DNA from: Symbiodinium natans
Lineage: Eukaryota; Sar; Dinophyceae; Suessiales; Symbiodiniaceae
Direction: 5' to 3'
Length of the DNA: 32,868 nt
Assembly: GCA_905221605.1 (NCBI GenBank)
Contig: CAJNDS010000158.1
Coordinates: 71,531-104,398 of the forward strand
Numbering within the stretch: the stretch's first letter is position 1; each line of letters begins with the position of its first letter. The notes under the pieces were generated by a model. The model saw nothing but the letters and a program-made list of their open reading frames with translations, searched no databases and was not told where the DNA came from. The position numbers were made by a program, and so were the translations under genes. Of this stretch, positions 11,747 to 23,100 are shown piece by piece.

Positions 11747-11901
11747 GTTCTTAGTAGGGAATGAGGGAATGAGGTACCCTATATAATCCCTCAAAAGGGT
11801 TTAGGGTTTAGGGTTTAGGGTAATATATATATATATAATTATATATATACATATGTTTTTTTATATAGGGCCCTAATTCCCTCATTCCCTACTAATAACC
11901 A
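11747..11901. repeat. Foldback element with about 38-bp arms
   Basis: The left arm (11747-11783) contains TTAGTAGGGAATGAGGGAAT and ends CCCTATATA. The right arm (11863-11901) is its reverse complement with few mismatches. The loop holds three TTTAGGG units and an AT-only stretch (11820-11855) of TA dinucleotides. It resembles a MITE-like foldback or a cruciform-forming sequence. No coding capacity. Confidence 0.75.
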
Positions 11902-12194
11902 GGGAGAGAAGAGGAGCTGAGGCTTGAAGAAGCGGCAACTGCTGGGCTGAGGGGGGTGAACTTTTTCAAATAAGGCCATCTGTCGACAAGGGCCTCCCCT
12001 AAACCCTAAACCCCAAACCCCAAAACCTAAACCCTAAACCCTGGTCCCTGCTCCCTAGACCCTAAACTTGCAAGATTTCGAACCCTCTCGGTGGTCAAAT
12101 GGCGCTGCCTGAATGGTCGTCGGACACATTTCGGTCCGCTTCGCCGATACCCAGCTTCAGTGCTGTCAAGGACTCGACAATGCGTTGACACCTG

Positions 12195-12261
12195 TAGGGT
12201 TTAGGGTTTAGGGTTTAGGGTTTAGGGTTTAGGGTTTAGGGTTTAGGGTTTAGGGTTTAGG
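12195..12261 (+). repeat. Last TTTAGGG array of the field
   Basis: Nine or so perfect units; beyond it no sizeable telomere-like array occurs before the WD40 gene. Confidence 0.95.
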
Positions 12262-12262
12262 C

Positions 12263-12454
12263 CGTTATAAGGGAACCCAAAGCCTTAAAAAGGGGAACAA
12301 GGGCCTACTCTGGGTCCCAGCACACTGCACAGAACCAACCTGACGTCACTCAGCGCCGTATACCGGGGTCAAACTCGAAATCATCACCTGCATCATCACC
12401 TCATGACCTTTACATATCGGAAAATAGGAACTGCCCACAACCAACGCCCGCCCG
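12263..12454. other. Spacer between telomere-like field and CA satellite
   Basis: Begins with the third copy of the dispersed spacer module (12263-12319). The rest is unique sequence without a convincing exon. I looked here for the missing first exon of the WD40 gene and could not support one. Confidence 0.6.
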
Positions 12455-13110
<656 letters not shown>

Positions 13111-13114
13111 CACC

Positions 13115-13149
13115 CACTCTTTGCGCACTCTTTGCGCACTCTTTGCGCG
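13115..13149 (+). repeat. 11-bp tandem repeat ACTCTTTGCGC x3
   Basis: Three consecutive copies of ACTCTTTGCGC directly after the CA satellite and about 50 bp before the first recognised exon of the WD40 gene. Confidence 0.85.
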
Positions 13150-13199
13150 CTCTTGGCACACTTGCCGGCGCCGCTTCCCTGTCGGTGCCCAGTGCCCAG

Positions 13200-14462
13200 G
13201 TGCCATCTCCTCGGCGATCGACTCCGTGAAGAGCTGGTTCGGCGGGGAGCGCTCCGGAAAGGGCACTGGCGTGCTGAGGCGCCGCATCCACCTCTATGGA
13301 ATTTTTTCGCTTTGTTTGTTCTTTTTCTGGGAAAGGGGGGAGTTGTCTTTGGGGTGGTTTAGGGGTTCTCCGTGAGGTTCGCTGTGAGTCCGAGAGAGCC
13401 CCGTGTGTTTTCTCTCTCGGGAGGCCCTCCTTGAAGGGGACCAAGGCCATGAAGCAGGAGCGCTCCCCGAGATTCCCCTATTTTCTCTCTCTCTCTCTAC
13501 CTACCCCTCTCTCTCTCTCTGTCTCTCTCTCTCTCTCCCTCTGCAACTCTCTCTTCCTCTCTTCTCCCGAATTTGGACGCTTGGTCTCTCTTGTCTTGCT
13601 CCGAATTTGGACTCGTGGACCAGGCCCGGAAGGAGGGCGACACCAACTTGGACCTCCGCCCCGTCCAGGCTCAGAATGCGCACGTTGACAGCTAATGTTT
13701 CATTGCCGAGGGGCAGAGCGTGTCCATTGCGATGTACCAGTTGCCAATTGTTTTGAATGGCGCCTCTTCGATGTGGCTTTTAGCTTTTTCCATGCAAGAG
13801 AGACTCTCTCGTCTTGACAGGAGCTTCAAGATTCGGACTCGGCCCAGAGCTCGCGCGTTTTGCTGCATGCTGCGAGTGTTCTTTCAGCGCGCTTTCTCTC
13901 CTTTTTGTGTCTCCCTCTTCTCTCTTCGCTTCTCCCTCTTCTGTCTCTGCTCTCTGTCTTCTCCCTCTCTCTCTCTCTCTCTCCCTCTTCACTCTCTCCT
14001 CTCTCTTCTCGCTCTTTCTCTCTTTCCTTTTTTGTTGTTGTTTTTTCATGCTTTTGATGATGCCTCCGCACCTGAGCTGCGTGCCACAGAGGCCGTGACG
14101 TGCATCTGCTTCGGCCAGGAGAGGTTGCACAAGGCCCGGCTGGCAACAACTCGCTTCTCTTCTCCAACTCGCTTCTCTTCCAGCTCTCGTTTCTCTGCAG
14201 CCGCCGTTTTCTTCTTTCTCTCACAGCTCTTCGAAAAAAGACTCCGAGCGGTGGAGGCCTACGTGCTGCTGGCCACGGCCTCCAAGGCCAAATTGTGCAA
14301 TGCAAGAAGAAGAAGAAGCAGAAGAGAGTAGGACGGAGACGAGTTCCGAGTGAAGAGAAGTAAAGGTATTTAGATCGTCCTCATCTCAGCCTTCTGAGGA
14401 TGGCACGGTGGTGGTTTACCGCTGCTACCGCACGGAGATGGAGATCGCCGCTTCTCTGAACT
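13200..14462 (+). other. WD40 gene: N-terminal and blade-1 exons
   Basis: Exon 13200-13270 encodes AISSAIDSVKSWFGGERSGK and runs to KGTG. Exon 13424-13468 encodes ALLEGDQGHEAGALP. Exon 13624-13690 encodes KEGDTNLDLRPVQAQNAHVD. Exon 13821-13873 encodes ASRFGLGPELARFAACC. These precede the propeller and match no domain I know. Blade 1 is assembled from 14092-14118 (AVTCICFGQ), 14257-14286 (AYVLLATASK) and 14399-14462 (DGTVVVYR, then EIAASLN). The phases agree if donors GT, GA, GC, GA or GC, GA, GC, GA are used. The boundary after ARFAACC is the least sure: a GC donor five codons later fits equally well. Introns carry long CT tracts at 13480-13560 and 13890-14040. Confidence 0.75.
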
Positions 14463-17058
14463 GAATAAGATAAGAACAGCAACGCCGAAAGAAGGAAGAG
14501 AAGAAGCACACGCCAAGCACAAACCAACACTCGGAATGAGAACGAAGTAACCAAGTAACGAAGTCACGAAGCAACGAAGTAACGACAGAGTTGAGCTAAG
14601 CGTTTGTGAGGCCATGCTGTCAGATCAAGACTTCCCTCCCGATGACAACACCTATTCGTCGCCTCCGGCCGCCGCTTGCTTCAACGCTTCAACTTTCAGA
14701 ACTGGGCGCACTGGGGGCGCACTGGGGGCAGCTTGGGCAGCTTGGGCAGCTTGGGGGCACTCCGCGCAGCTTGCCTCCTCTTTACCAGCACACCGCTCCT
14801 CTGTGAGGACCATTCGAACATTGCTGTGCACTCCCGACTGGTAGGCCACTCGCGCGCCGCACTCAGGGGGGGGGGGGGGGCCGGCAAGCAAAAAGCATAA
14901 GAAGCGACACACTAACGGAACTCCGAAGAGCTGTGTTGTGGTGGAGCTCAGGTGCCATCACCTCGATCTTCTTCAACCTACTGGAGGATCAGTTGGTGAC
15001 GACGTCCATTGACAAGCTGGGGGCTAAGGGGCCTGAGGCCCGCAGGGGGGCCCGCAGGAATGTTTGACGCATTCCTGACATCTGCCTGCCGAGTTGTCGT
15101 GCATGGCCAGATTGGGACGGGACCGGGCACCCGTGGTGTCGGAATGCCTCGAAATGCCGAATCGTGAAGGATGTGGGTGTGTAATTAGTAATGGTGTGTG
15201 GCCGTCGAGCTCTTCTTGTTGACCTCGAAGCCTCTCGTCGTATCGTGAGTCTCTCTGGCCCTGTAGGGTTTAGCAAGTTTAGCAGGGCTGAGCCATAGGT
15301 CGCCCCAAGCTTGCAAGCTTTGATCTTTTCCTCGGCATGTCTGCCCAGGTCGGTGCGATTTTGGAGCATCGACAGCGGTGAGATGCTTAAGGTCTTTACC
15401 GACAGCTCGCCGAAGCCTCAAGAAGAAAAAGGGTTCTCGCACAAGGACATGAGATCGAAACCTCGGACATCACTGTAATTGACGCAGATTCTCCAAAGGC
15501 CTGCTACTGCTTCTGAGGGCGGGGCCAAACGCACACAAAACAACCCAAGCAAATTTCGCACGCCGGAGAAGACGACACGCCGAAAGCATGAGCCGGAGGC
15601 TGCTAAGGCGCTGGGCCGCTGGGCCGCAGAGCAGAACTTTTGCTGTGAAGAGGGGACCCGCGGCCCCGACTCCTATCCCCCCCGGCTCCCAGTTCACACG
15701 GCTCCAGCACAAAAGTGGATGCACAGGGAAAGCTCTTCAAGGCTGTATCCTCGCCCTCGCGTGCTTTGGCCCAGGCCCGTGCCTGTGGCAGCATTCCTCC
15801 CCTTCAACCCGCAGGTGGGAGTCCAGAGAGTCTCTCTAGTGGAACCACGGAGAAGCCCACGGGAGAGTCTGAAGCCGCCGCGGAAGTTGGCCATAGCCGC
15901 CATAGCCGCTGGTTTGAGGTCTTTGTGGCTGCCAATTCCAATGCTGTCCTCCGTCTCGTCAACGCCAGCCCCTCAAAGAATCCTCCGTGGAAGCAAAGAG
16001 AGCGAGAGAGAGTGAGAGAGAGAGATAGAGGAGGCCTCTTCACTGTGTAGACGAAGAAGAAGAATGGACAGAGAGATGCTTCTGTTTTTTTTTTCTCTCG
16101 CCTCTCTCTCTCTTTCTGTCCCCGCAAGTGCGGGGGGTGTTTTTGCTTTTTCTTTGCTTTTCCCATATTGCTGTAGCTATTTGTCCGGGTCGGGGCGGAT
16201 GCCTTTGCCTTAGTGGCACCCGTGCCAGGTGCAGAACGGGATGGTGCTGCAAAAGTTGAAGGCCGGGTCAGAGTGTCCACAGAGGGGTGTGTGGAACGGC
16301 GTGCGTTTGTTGAAAAGCTTCTCCGAACTGCCGCAGAGGTAGAGACCGAAGTCCGCGCACTGAAGTTCGACGACACGGGCCTCTTCCTCTTGGCAGGTCC
16401 CGTGCAGCTGTTTGCTTTTGTTTTCCTCGCCGCATTTTGCCGCGCAAGCGCCAGGTACCAAGAGCGGAAGCATCCATGTGCTGGAGGCCGGCCCCTGCTC
16501 CAGTGGCCGCTCTCATATTTTTCTCTCAAAGAGCCTCTGCGCCCTGTTCAGACAGGCATCGGATGCCAACACGCTGAGGTTCAAGTTCAAGGCCCCCCCG
16601 CCCCCCGTCCCGCGAAAACAAGTGGCCCTGCATGATCCGCATGATCCGCTATTTTCTGGTCCCACGAGGTGAACCTCGCGCGAGGAGGCACGGCAGAAGT
16701 GTTGAGCCCTCCAACCCAAACCGCATCCACACTCCTCTCTGAAAGAAATCACACATCTCTACGTCACTCCATGTTTGTATCTATCATGCACATATTATTG
16801 CTCATGCATGTTGATCTCCTCTCGCTCTCTCAGACTTGCTCTCTCTCTCTCTATCAATCTCTGTCTTCTGTCTCTCTCCTTCTTCTTTTTGGGAAAGCCA
16901 AGGGGTGACCTGCATCACCTTCGTCCCAGCCGCCGGCGGGCAGCCGCCGGGGGCTCGAGCGAGAGCTTCTCTCCGCTGTCGCTGCGGATGTAGGGGGACC
17001 ACGGCGCGTACTCGGCCGTGGGTTAAAGTCCACTTTTTGGGGTTTATCTGTGGTTTAA

Positions 17059-17130
<72 letters not shown>

Positions 17131-20100
17131 GGGGGGGGGGGGGGAGGGGGGATAAGAACGTCATTCATCTTGAAGCCTATGCCCAAAACCCTGGGGCACA
17201 AGACACATTGTCGCCAGCGCCCATGCCTTTGATGACCATGCCCATAACACTGGCATTTACAGCGTTTTCATCACTTTGTACAACATACTGCGCAAGGATG
17301 TAGAACAAGACATGCTGTCGCAAGCGTCCATGCTTGTTGGCGACCATGCCCAAAACACTGGTATTTACAGCGATTTGCGATTCTGAGTTTAGCGACCTGC
17401 TGAAAGAAAACCTTAAGGTTCTTGATCTTTTCACACTCACACATGAGTCATGAAGCACATAACTGTGAATCTTGTGCGAATTCCCAAGTAGTTTTCGCGG
17501 GATTTTTAACACATTTTTCGGGTTTTTTACACCTGAAGGACGAATTTATTGTAAAAACCAATATGCCGTGCACTTCCCCTCGATCTGAGCATGTCTCTGA
17601 ACAGCCACGGCCGTGTACGCGCCGTGGACCATGTAGGTAGAAGCGCCCTTGAGCCTGCCTCTCTCTCGCCCTCTTCCTCCTTTTCTCTTTCCCCTCTCGT
17701 TCTCTCTTTTTGAGAGGCCTTGCCTCTTGGTGAACACCTCGGACTGCTCGGCGACCATCATCGACTGCACCTACGGCCCACCCAGCGGGGCCGGGAGCCC
17801 CGAAGTGCCCGACGCAGGGAGAGAGAGTGTTTCGTTGAGTGTTCGTGTGGCCGATGATATGCGCCTACTCATCCCCGATTCACCTCTTTCATCCTAATAT
17901 CTTTTTGGGTTTTTTTTTCGTGTCCTTGCCTTTCTCCCTATCATCTCCTCAGGTCCTCAACAACCTGTCCGTGAGGCATCGGGTCCGGGTGGCGCCGGGG
18001 GACCTGAGATGAACTTCGATAGAGGTGGGGGCTGGGGCGAGAGAGTGCCACCTCAGGGCACTCGCAGAGCGGTGCTCTGAGCAGTGAGAGCCCCCGGGAA
18101 GAGCAGACACCGAGAGATGGAGAGAGAAAGAAGAGGAAACGAAATGAATAGAGAGAGAAAGAGTGGGGAGCGCAAAGAATAATGCAAAGAAGAAGTGCTT
18201 AAAGAATGCGAGAGCAGCGAGAGCAGCGAGTTTTTCTTGCGTGCGAAAGTCGATGGGCCAAGGCACGAGCTCCTGCCGCTGAAGAACTGCTACTCACCGT
18301 CGGGCCAAGGCCAAGAAAAAGCAGGAGAAGCAAGCGCACACGCACGCACGCACACACGCACACACGCACAGAGAGAGAGAGAGAGAGAGATATATATATA
18401 TATATATTTATGGTACCCCCCCCCCATATGCCCACACTTTTTCCTCTCAGGTGCCATGGTAGGGTTTAGAGGCTTAGGATTTCGAAGCCTCCGAGGGCAG
18501 CGAGCACGAAAGCGCTCTACTGTACCAATGTTTTAGGCCCAGAAGAGCAAAAACGCTGTACTGTCCCAAAAAAACCAATCTTTTTAAGAAAAAACAAGCA
18601 AAAATGCCGTACTGTCCCAAAAAAGCCAAAAAAACCAAAGTTTGGAGACCTCCAGGCCCTGGAGGAGCCCAAGGTCTCCAAACTTTGGTTTTTTTGGTTT
18701 TTTTGGGACAGTACAGCATTGTTGCACTTTTTGCCTTAAAAAGATTGTTTTTTTTGGGACAGTACAGCACTTTCGAGGCCTGGGACTGCAAAAACGCTGT
18801 ACTGTCCCAAAAAAGCCAAGTTTTTTAAGCAAAAACAAGCAAAAATGCCGTACTGTCCCAAAAAAACCAAAGTTTGGAGACCTCCAGGCCCTGGAGGAGC
18901 CCAAGGTCTCCAAACTTTGGCTTTTTTTTTGTTTTTTTGGGACAGTACAGCATTTTTGCATTTGTTGCCTTAAAAAGATTGGTTTTTTTTGGGACAGTAC
19001 AGCACTTTCGAGGCCTGGGACTGCAAAAACAGCATCTTTGCACTTTTTGCCTTAAAAAGATTGTTTTTTTTTGGACAGTACAGCACTTTCGAGGCGGACT
19101 GCAAAAACGCTGTACTGTCCCAAAAAAACCAATCCTTTTAAGCAAAAACAAGCAAAAATGCCGTACTGTCCCAAAAAAACCAAAGTTTGGAGACCTCCAG
19201 GCCCTGGAGGAGCCCAAGGTCTCCAAACTTTGGTTTTTTGGTTTTTTGGGACAGTACAGCATTGTTGCATTTGTTGCCTGAAAAAGATTGTTTTTTTGGG
19301 ACAGTACAGCACTTTCGAGGCCTGGGACTGCAAAAACGCTGTACTGTCACAAAAAAAACCAATCTTTTAAGCCGATTCATATTATTTTATACAGGAGTCC
19401 TATTGGTTCCTATTCATTTAGCAAGGTTCCTTCTCATTTTAACAGGATTCCTATGAATTATAACCGGTTCTTTTCAATTTGGCAAGGGTTCCTATTCATT
19501 TTAATAGGCTTCCTATTAACTTTTATCGGTTCCGAAAAATATTGGCAGGATTCCTATGAAGTCAACAGAGGATTCCTATTTATTTTAAGGGGCTGCGCCC
19601 ATGGGCGGGCAGCGCACGCAGAAGCCCGGGGCGAGCAGTTTCTAAGCATGTTGAGGCCCCTAAACTCCCTTAAAATCTCTAAGCGTTAAGTTTCTAAGCA
19701 TTTTCAGGCCCCTAAACTCCCTTCAAATCTCTAAGCGTTTGAGGCTCCTAGACTCCCTTAACGTTTCTAAGCACTTTATAAGGCCCCTAAACTCCCTTTT
19801 TCCTAGCCCCGGGCTTAGACACGTCGCTTATGCCCGCCCTTTGGGGGGCATCATGCTCCTGATGCGCCCCCGGGGTCCCGCCCCGGGAGCCGCTGATGCT
19901 CCTGATGCGCGCCTGGGGGTCCCGGGCTGGACCCGCTGATGCTCATGATGCGCGCCCTCTGGGGGCCTCCGTGGCGACGCAAAAAACCACGAAAAAAAAA
20001 CCGTTCACCGGCGGCACGCGGGGGTCGGCGGCACTGGCGTCCGGCCTAATTCTGCTTCGCAGAAGGCCAGAGGCCAGCAAGGCTATTCCCGGGACGACCC

Positions 20101-23100
20101 GGGCTAAAAGGTCCGCATTTGCTCGGTCCTTTGGGGACCTCGCGCTGCCCGATTTAATGGCTACCGCCAGTGCCGCCGACCCCTCAACCTGATGCTCCGC
20201 GCAAACCGGACAAGAACAAGGATGGCAGGCCATCTTTCGACGAATTCGCAGAGGCAGGAGGACGGGCGGGAAAAGCGGAGGGGGCGGGCATGCGCTGGGG
20301 CCCTTTTATGGGACCATGGGGCCATGGGGCCATGAGCCATGGCGGGCGGAGCGGGCGGGAAGGGCGGGAAGGGAAGAAGGGCGGGAAGGGCGGAGGAGAC
20401 GGGCATGGACTGGGGCCCTTTAAAGCTCTTCGATAATCCAGTGCATGCCCGCCCCCTCCGCCCTTCCCGCCCTTCCCGCCCGCTCCGCCCCATGGTCCCA
20501 TAAAAGGGCTCCAGCGCACGCCCGCCCCCTCCGCCCTTCCCGCTCTTCCCCCGCGATGGCTCATGGCCCCATAGTCGCATGGTCCCATGGCTCCATGCCC
20601 CCTGGCCCACTCCTGGCCCCATGCTCCTCTTTTCTATTAGCTGGCTTCGTGCTGACTGTAAAGGGCCCTTCCAGCCCTTCCTGCCCTTCCCGTTCCGCTC
20701 TATGGTCCCATGGCTCCATGCTCCCTGATAAGCTGACTTTAAAGCACCCCAGTGCATGCCCACCCCCTCCGCTCTTCCCGCCCTTCCCGCCCTTCCCACC
20801 CGCTCCGCCCCACGGTCCCATCAAAGGGCCCCAGTGCATGCTTGCCATAGCCCCATGGTCCCATGGCTCCATGCCCCCTGGCCCACTCCTGGCCGCATGC
20901 TCCTCTTTCTTTAGCTGGCTTCGTACCCTTCCCGCCCTTCCCGCCCCGCCATGGCTCATGGCCCCATGGCCTCATGGTCCCGTGGCTTCATGCCTCGTGC
21001 TGACTGTAAAGGGCTTCCCCTTCCCGCCCGTTCCGCCCTTCCGCCCGCCATGGCTCATGGCCCCATGACCCTATGGTCCCATGGCTCCATGCTCCCTGGT
21101 CCCATGCCCCTCTCTTGATAAGCTGACTTTAAAGGGCCCCAGTGCTTGCCCGCCCCCTCCGCCCTTCCCGCCCTTCCCGCCCGCTCCGTTTCATGGTCCC
21201 ATAAACTGACTTTAAAGGGCCCCAATCCATGCCTGCCCCCTCCGCCCTTCCCGCCCTTCCCGCCCTTCCCGCCCGCTCCGCCCGCCATGCTCATGGCCCC
21301 ATGGCCCCATGGTCCCATAAAAGCTCCCTGCCCTGCCAGGGCTCATGGCCCCATGGCCCCATGCCCCATGCCCCATTCAAGGGCCCTTTTGCCATGGCTC
21401 ATGGCCCCACGGCCCCATGGCTCCATCCCCTTGGCCCCACGCCTTTCTTCGATAAGCTGACTTTAAAGGGCCCCAGTGCAGGCCCGCCCCCTCCTCCGCC
21501 CTTCCCGCCCTTCGCCCTTCCCACCCTTCCCGCCCTTCCCGCCCGCTCCGCCCGCCATGGCTCATGGCCCCATGGCCCCATGGTCCCATAAAAGGGCCCC
21601 TGGTCGCCATGAGCCATGGCGGGCGGAACGGGCGCGAAGGGCAGGAAGGGCGGGAAGGGCCCTTTACGGACCATGGGGCGGGGCGGGAAGGGCGGGAAGG
21701 GCGGGAAGGGCGGGAAGGGCGGGAAGGGCGGGAAGGGTGGAGGGGGCGGGCATGCGCGGAGCCATGGGACCATAGGGCCATGGAGCCATGAGCGATGGGG
21801 GAAGAGCCCTTTAAAGTCAGCGCATGGGGCTATGGGGATAGGGCCATGGGACTATAGGGCCATAGCGGGGTGGGCGGGAAGGGCGGGAAGCGGGAAGGGC
21901 GGAACCCTTCAAAGTCAGCTTATAGAGTCAGCTTATAGAAGAGAAGGGCATGGGGCGGAGGGGGGCGGGCATGCACTGGGGCCCTTTAAAGTCAGCTTAT
22001 CGAAGAAAGGCGTGGGGTTAGGGGGATGTAGAAGACAGAGGGGCATGGGTCAGGGGATGGCCCTATGGTCCCATGGCTTCATGCTCGCTGGGCCCCTCTC
22101 TTGATACCTCCGCCCTTCCCGCCCTTCCCGCTCAGGGCTCATGGCCCCATAGCCCCATGGTCCCATGGCTCCATGTGTCCTGGCCGCATGCTCCTCTGTT
22201 CTTGAGCTGGCTTGTGCCCTTCCCGCCCTTGGCCCCATGGCCTCATGGTTTCGTGGCTTCATGGTTTCTGGCCCCACGCCCCTCTCTTCTATAAGCTGAA
22301 TGGGCCATGGAGCCATAGCACACAGAAAAGGGGCCAGAGCCATGGACCGTGGGCGGGGCGGGAAGGGCGGGAAGGGCGGGAAGGGCGGAGGAGGGGCGGG
22401 CATGCGCTGGGGCCCTTTAAAGTCAGCTTATCGAAGAAAGGCGTGGGGCCAAGGGGATGGAGCCATGGGGCCATGGGGCCATGGGGCCATGAGCCATGGC
22501 AAAAGCGCCCTTTAAACTCAGCACAAAGGCAGTTGATATGGGGTCAGGGGGCTAGAGCCCTGGGAGCATGGGGCCATGGGGCCATGAGCCGGGTGGGAAG
22601 GGGGAGGGAGCGGGCATGCGCTGGGGCCCTTTTATGGGACCATGGGGCCATGGGGCCATGAGCCATGGTGGGCGGAGCGGGCGGAAGGGCGGGAGGAAGG
22701 GCGGGAAGGGCGGGAAGGGCGGGAAGGGCGGGAAGGGCGGAGGGGGCGGGCATGGACTGGGGCTCTGGGCCAGGAAACATGAAGCCACGGGACCATGAGG
22801 CCACGGGCCCATGATCCACTGAGCTGGCTCTGTGCTGACTTTAAAGGGCTTTTTTCCATAGCTCATGGCCCCATGGCCCCATGGCCCCATGGCTCCAGGG
22901 AAGGGCGGAGGGGGCGGGCATGCATTGGGGCCCTTTAAAGTCAGCTTATCAAGAGAGGCGGAGCATGGAGCCATGGAACCGGCGGAACGGGCGGGAAGGG
23001 GAAGGGCCCTTTACAGTCAGCACGAGGCATGAAGCCAGGCCATGGGGCCATGAGCCATGGCGGGGCGGGAAGGGCGGGAAGGGCACGAAGCCAGCTAAAG

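Larger units (their letters stand above)
1..12262. repeat. Field of interstitial telomere-like TTTAGGG/CCCTAAA arrays
   Basis: About two dozen arrays of the plant/alveolate-type telomere heptamer, from 3 to more than 40 copies, alternate with spacers of 50-900 bp. Orientation switches between TTTAGGG and CCCTAAA many times, so this is not a single chromosome end. Variants include TTTGGGG, CCCTGAA, CCCGAAA and TGTAGGG. No spacer holds an open frame with convincing protein-like composition. Several spacers share copies of the same short modules (see separate entries). The field probably belongs to a subtelomere or a repeat-rich intergenic region; which one cannot be decided from the window. Confidence 0.9.
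14952..18309 (+). other. WD40 gene: exons for blades 2 to 6
   Basis: Thirteen exons of 19-73 nt. Blade 2 comes from 14952-15015 and 15349-15411 (AITSIFFN, QLVTTSIDKSVRFW, GEMLKVFTDSSP). Blade 3 comes from 15775-15814 and 15919-15963 (VAAFLPFNPQVFVAANSNAV). Blade 4 comes from 16229-16261, 16339-16396 and 16455-16486 (VQNGMVLQKLK, EVRALKFDDTGLFLLAG, TKSGSIHVLE). Blade 5 comes from 16556-16591, 16669-16687, 16903-16945 and 17717-17789 (TLRFKFK, VNLARGG, VTCITFVPAAGGQPP, CLLVNTSDCSATIID). Linker and the start of blade 6 come from 17953-17993 and 18263-18309 (NLSVRHRVRV, LLPLKNCYSPSGQG). Each join keeps the frame. The exon at 16669-16687 is only 19 nt. Introns are 58-771 nt; three of the four donors at 16262, 16946, 17790 and 17994 continue as GCCGGG in the same way, and the fourth does so too. 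Confidence 0.93.

Noticed and set aside
13780-14305. Minus-strand ORFs of 116 and 159 codons rich in R, E and K
   Set aside because: They are antisense to CT-rich intron tracts, giving GA-rich codons; the coding signal is on the + strand.
15479-16015. Continuous 178-codon ORF
   Set aside because: It reads through an intron; only the part VPVAAFLPFNPQ is exon (15775-15814). The neighbouring blade sequence VFVAANSNAV lies in another frame, reached by the splice at 15815/15919.
16213-16635. 140-codon ORF in one frame
   Set aside because: It combines intron sequence with one WD exon (16339-16396). The exon 16229-16261 uses a different frame and the joined product follows the WD family better.
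18474-19456. ORFs of 74-145 codons with repeated LFFGTVQH or CTVPKK motifs
   Set aside because: They arise from the foldback repeat units in every frame; no independent protein character.
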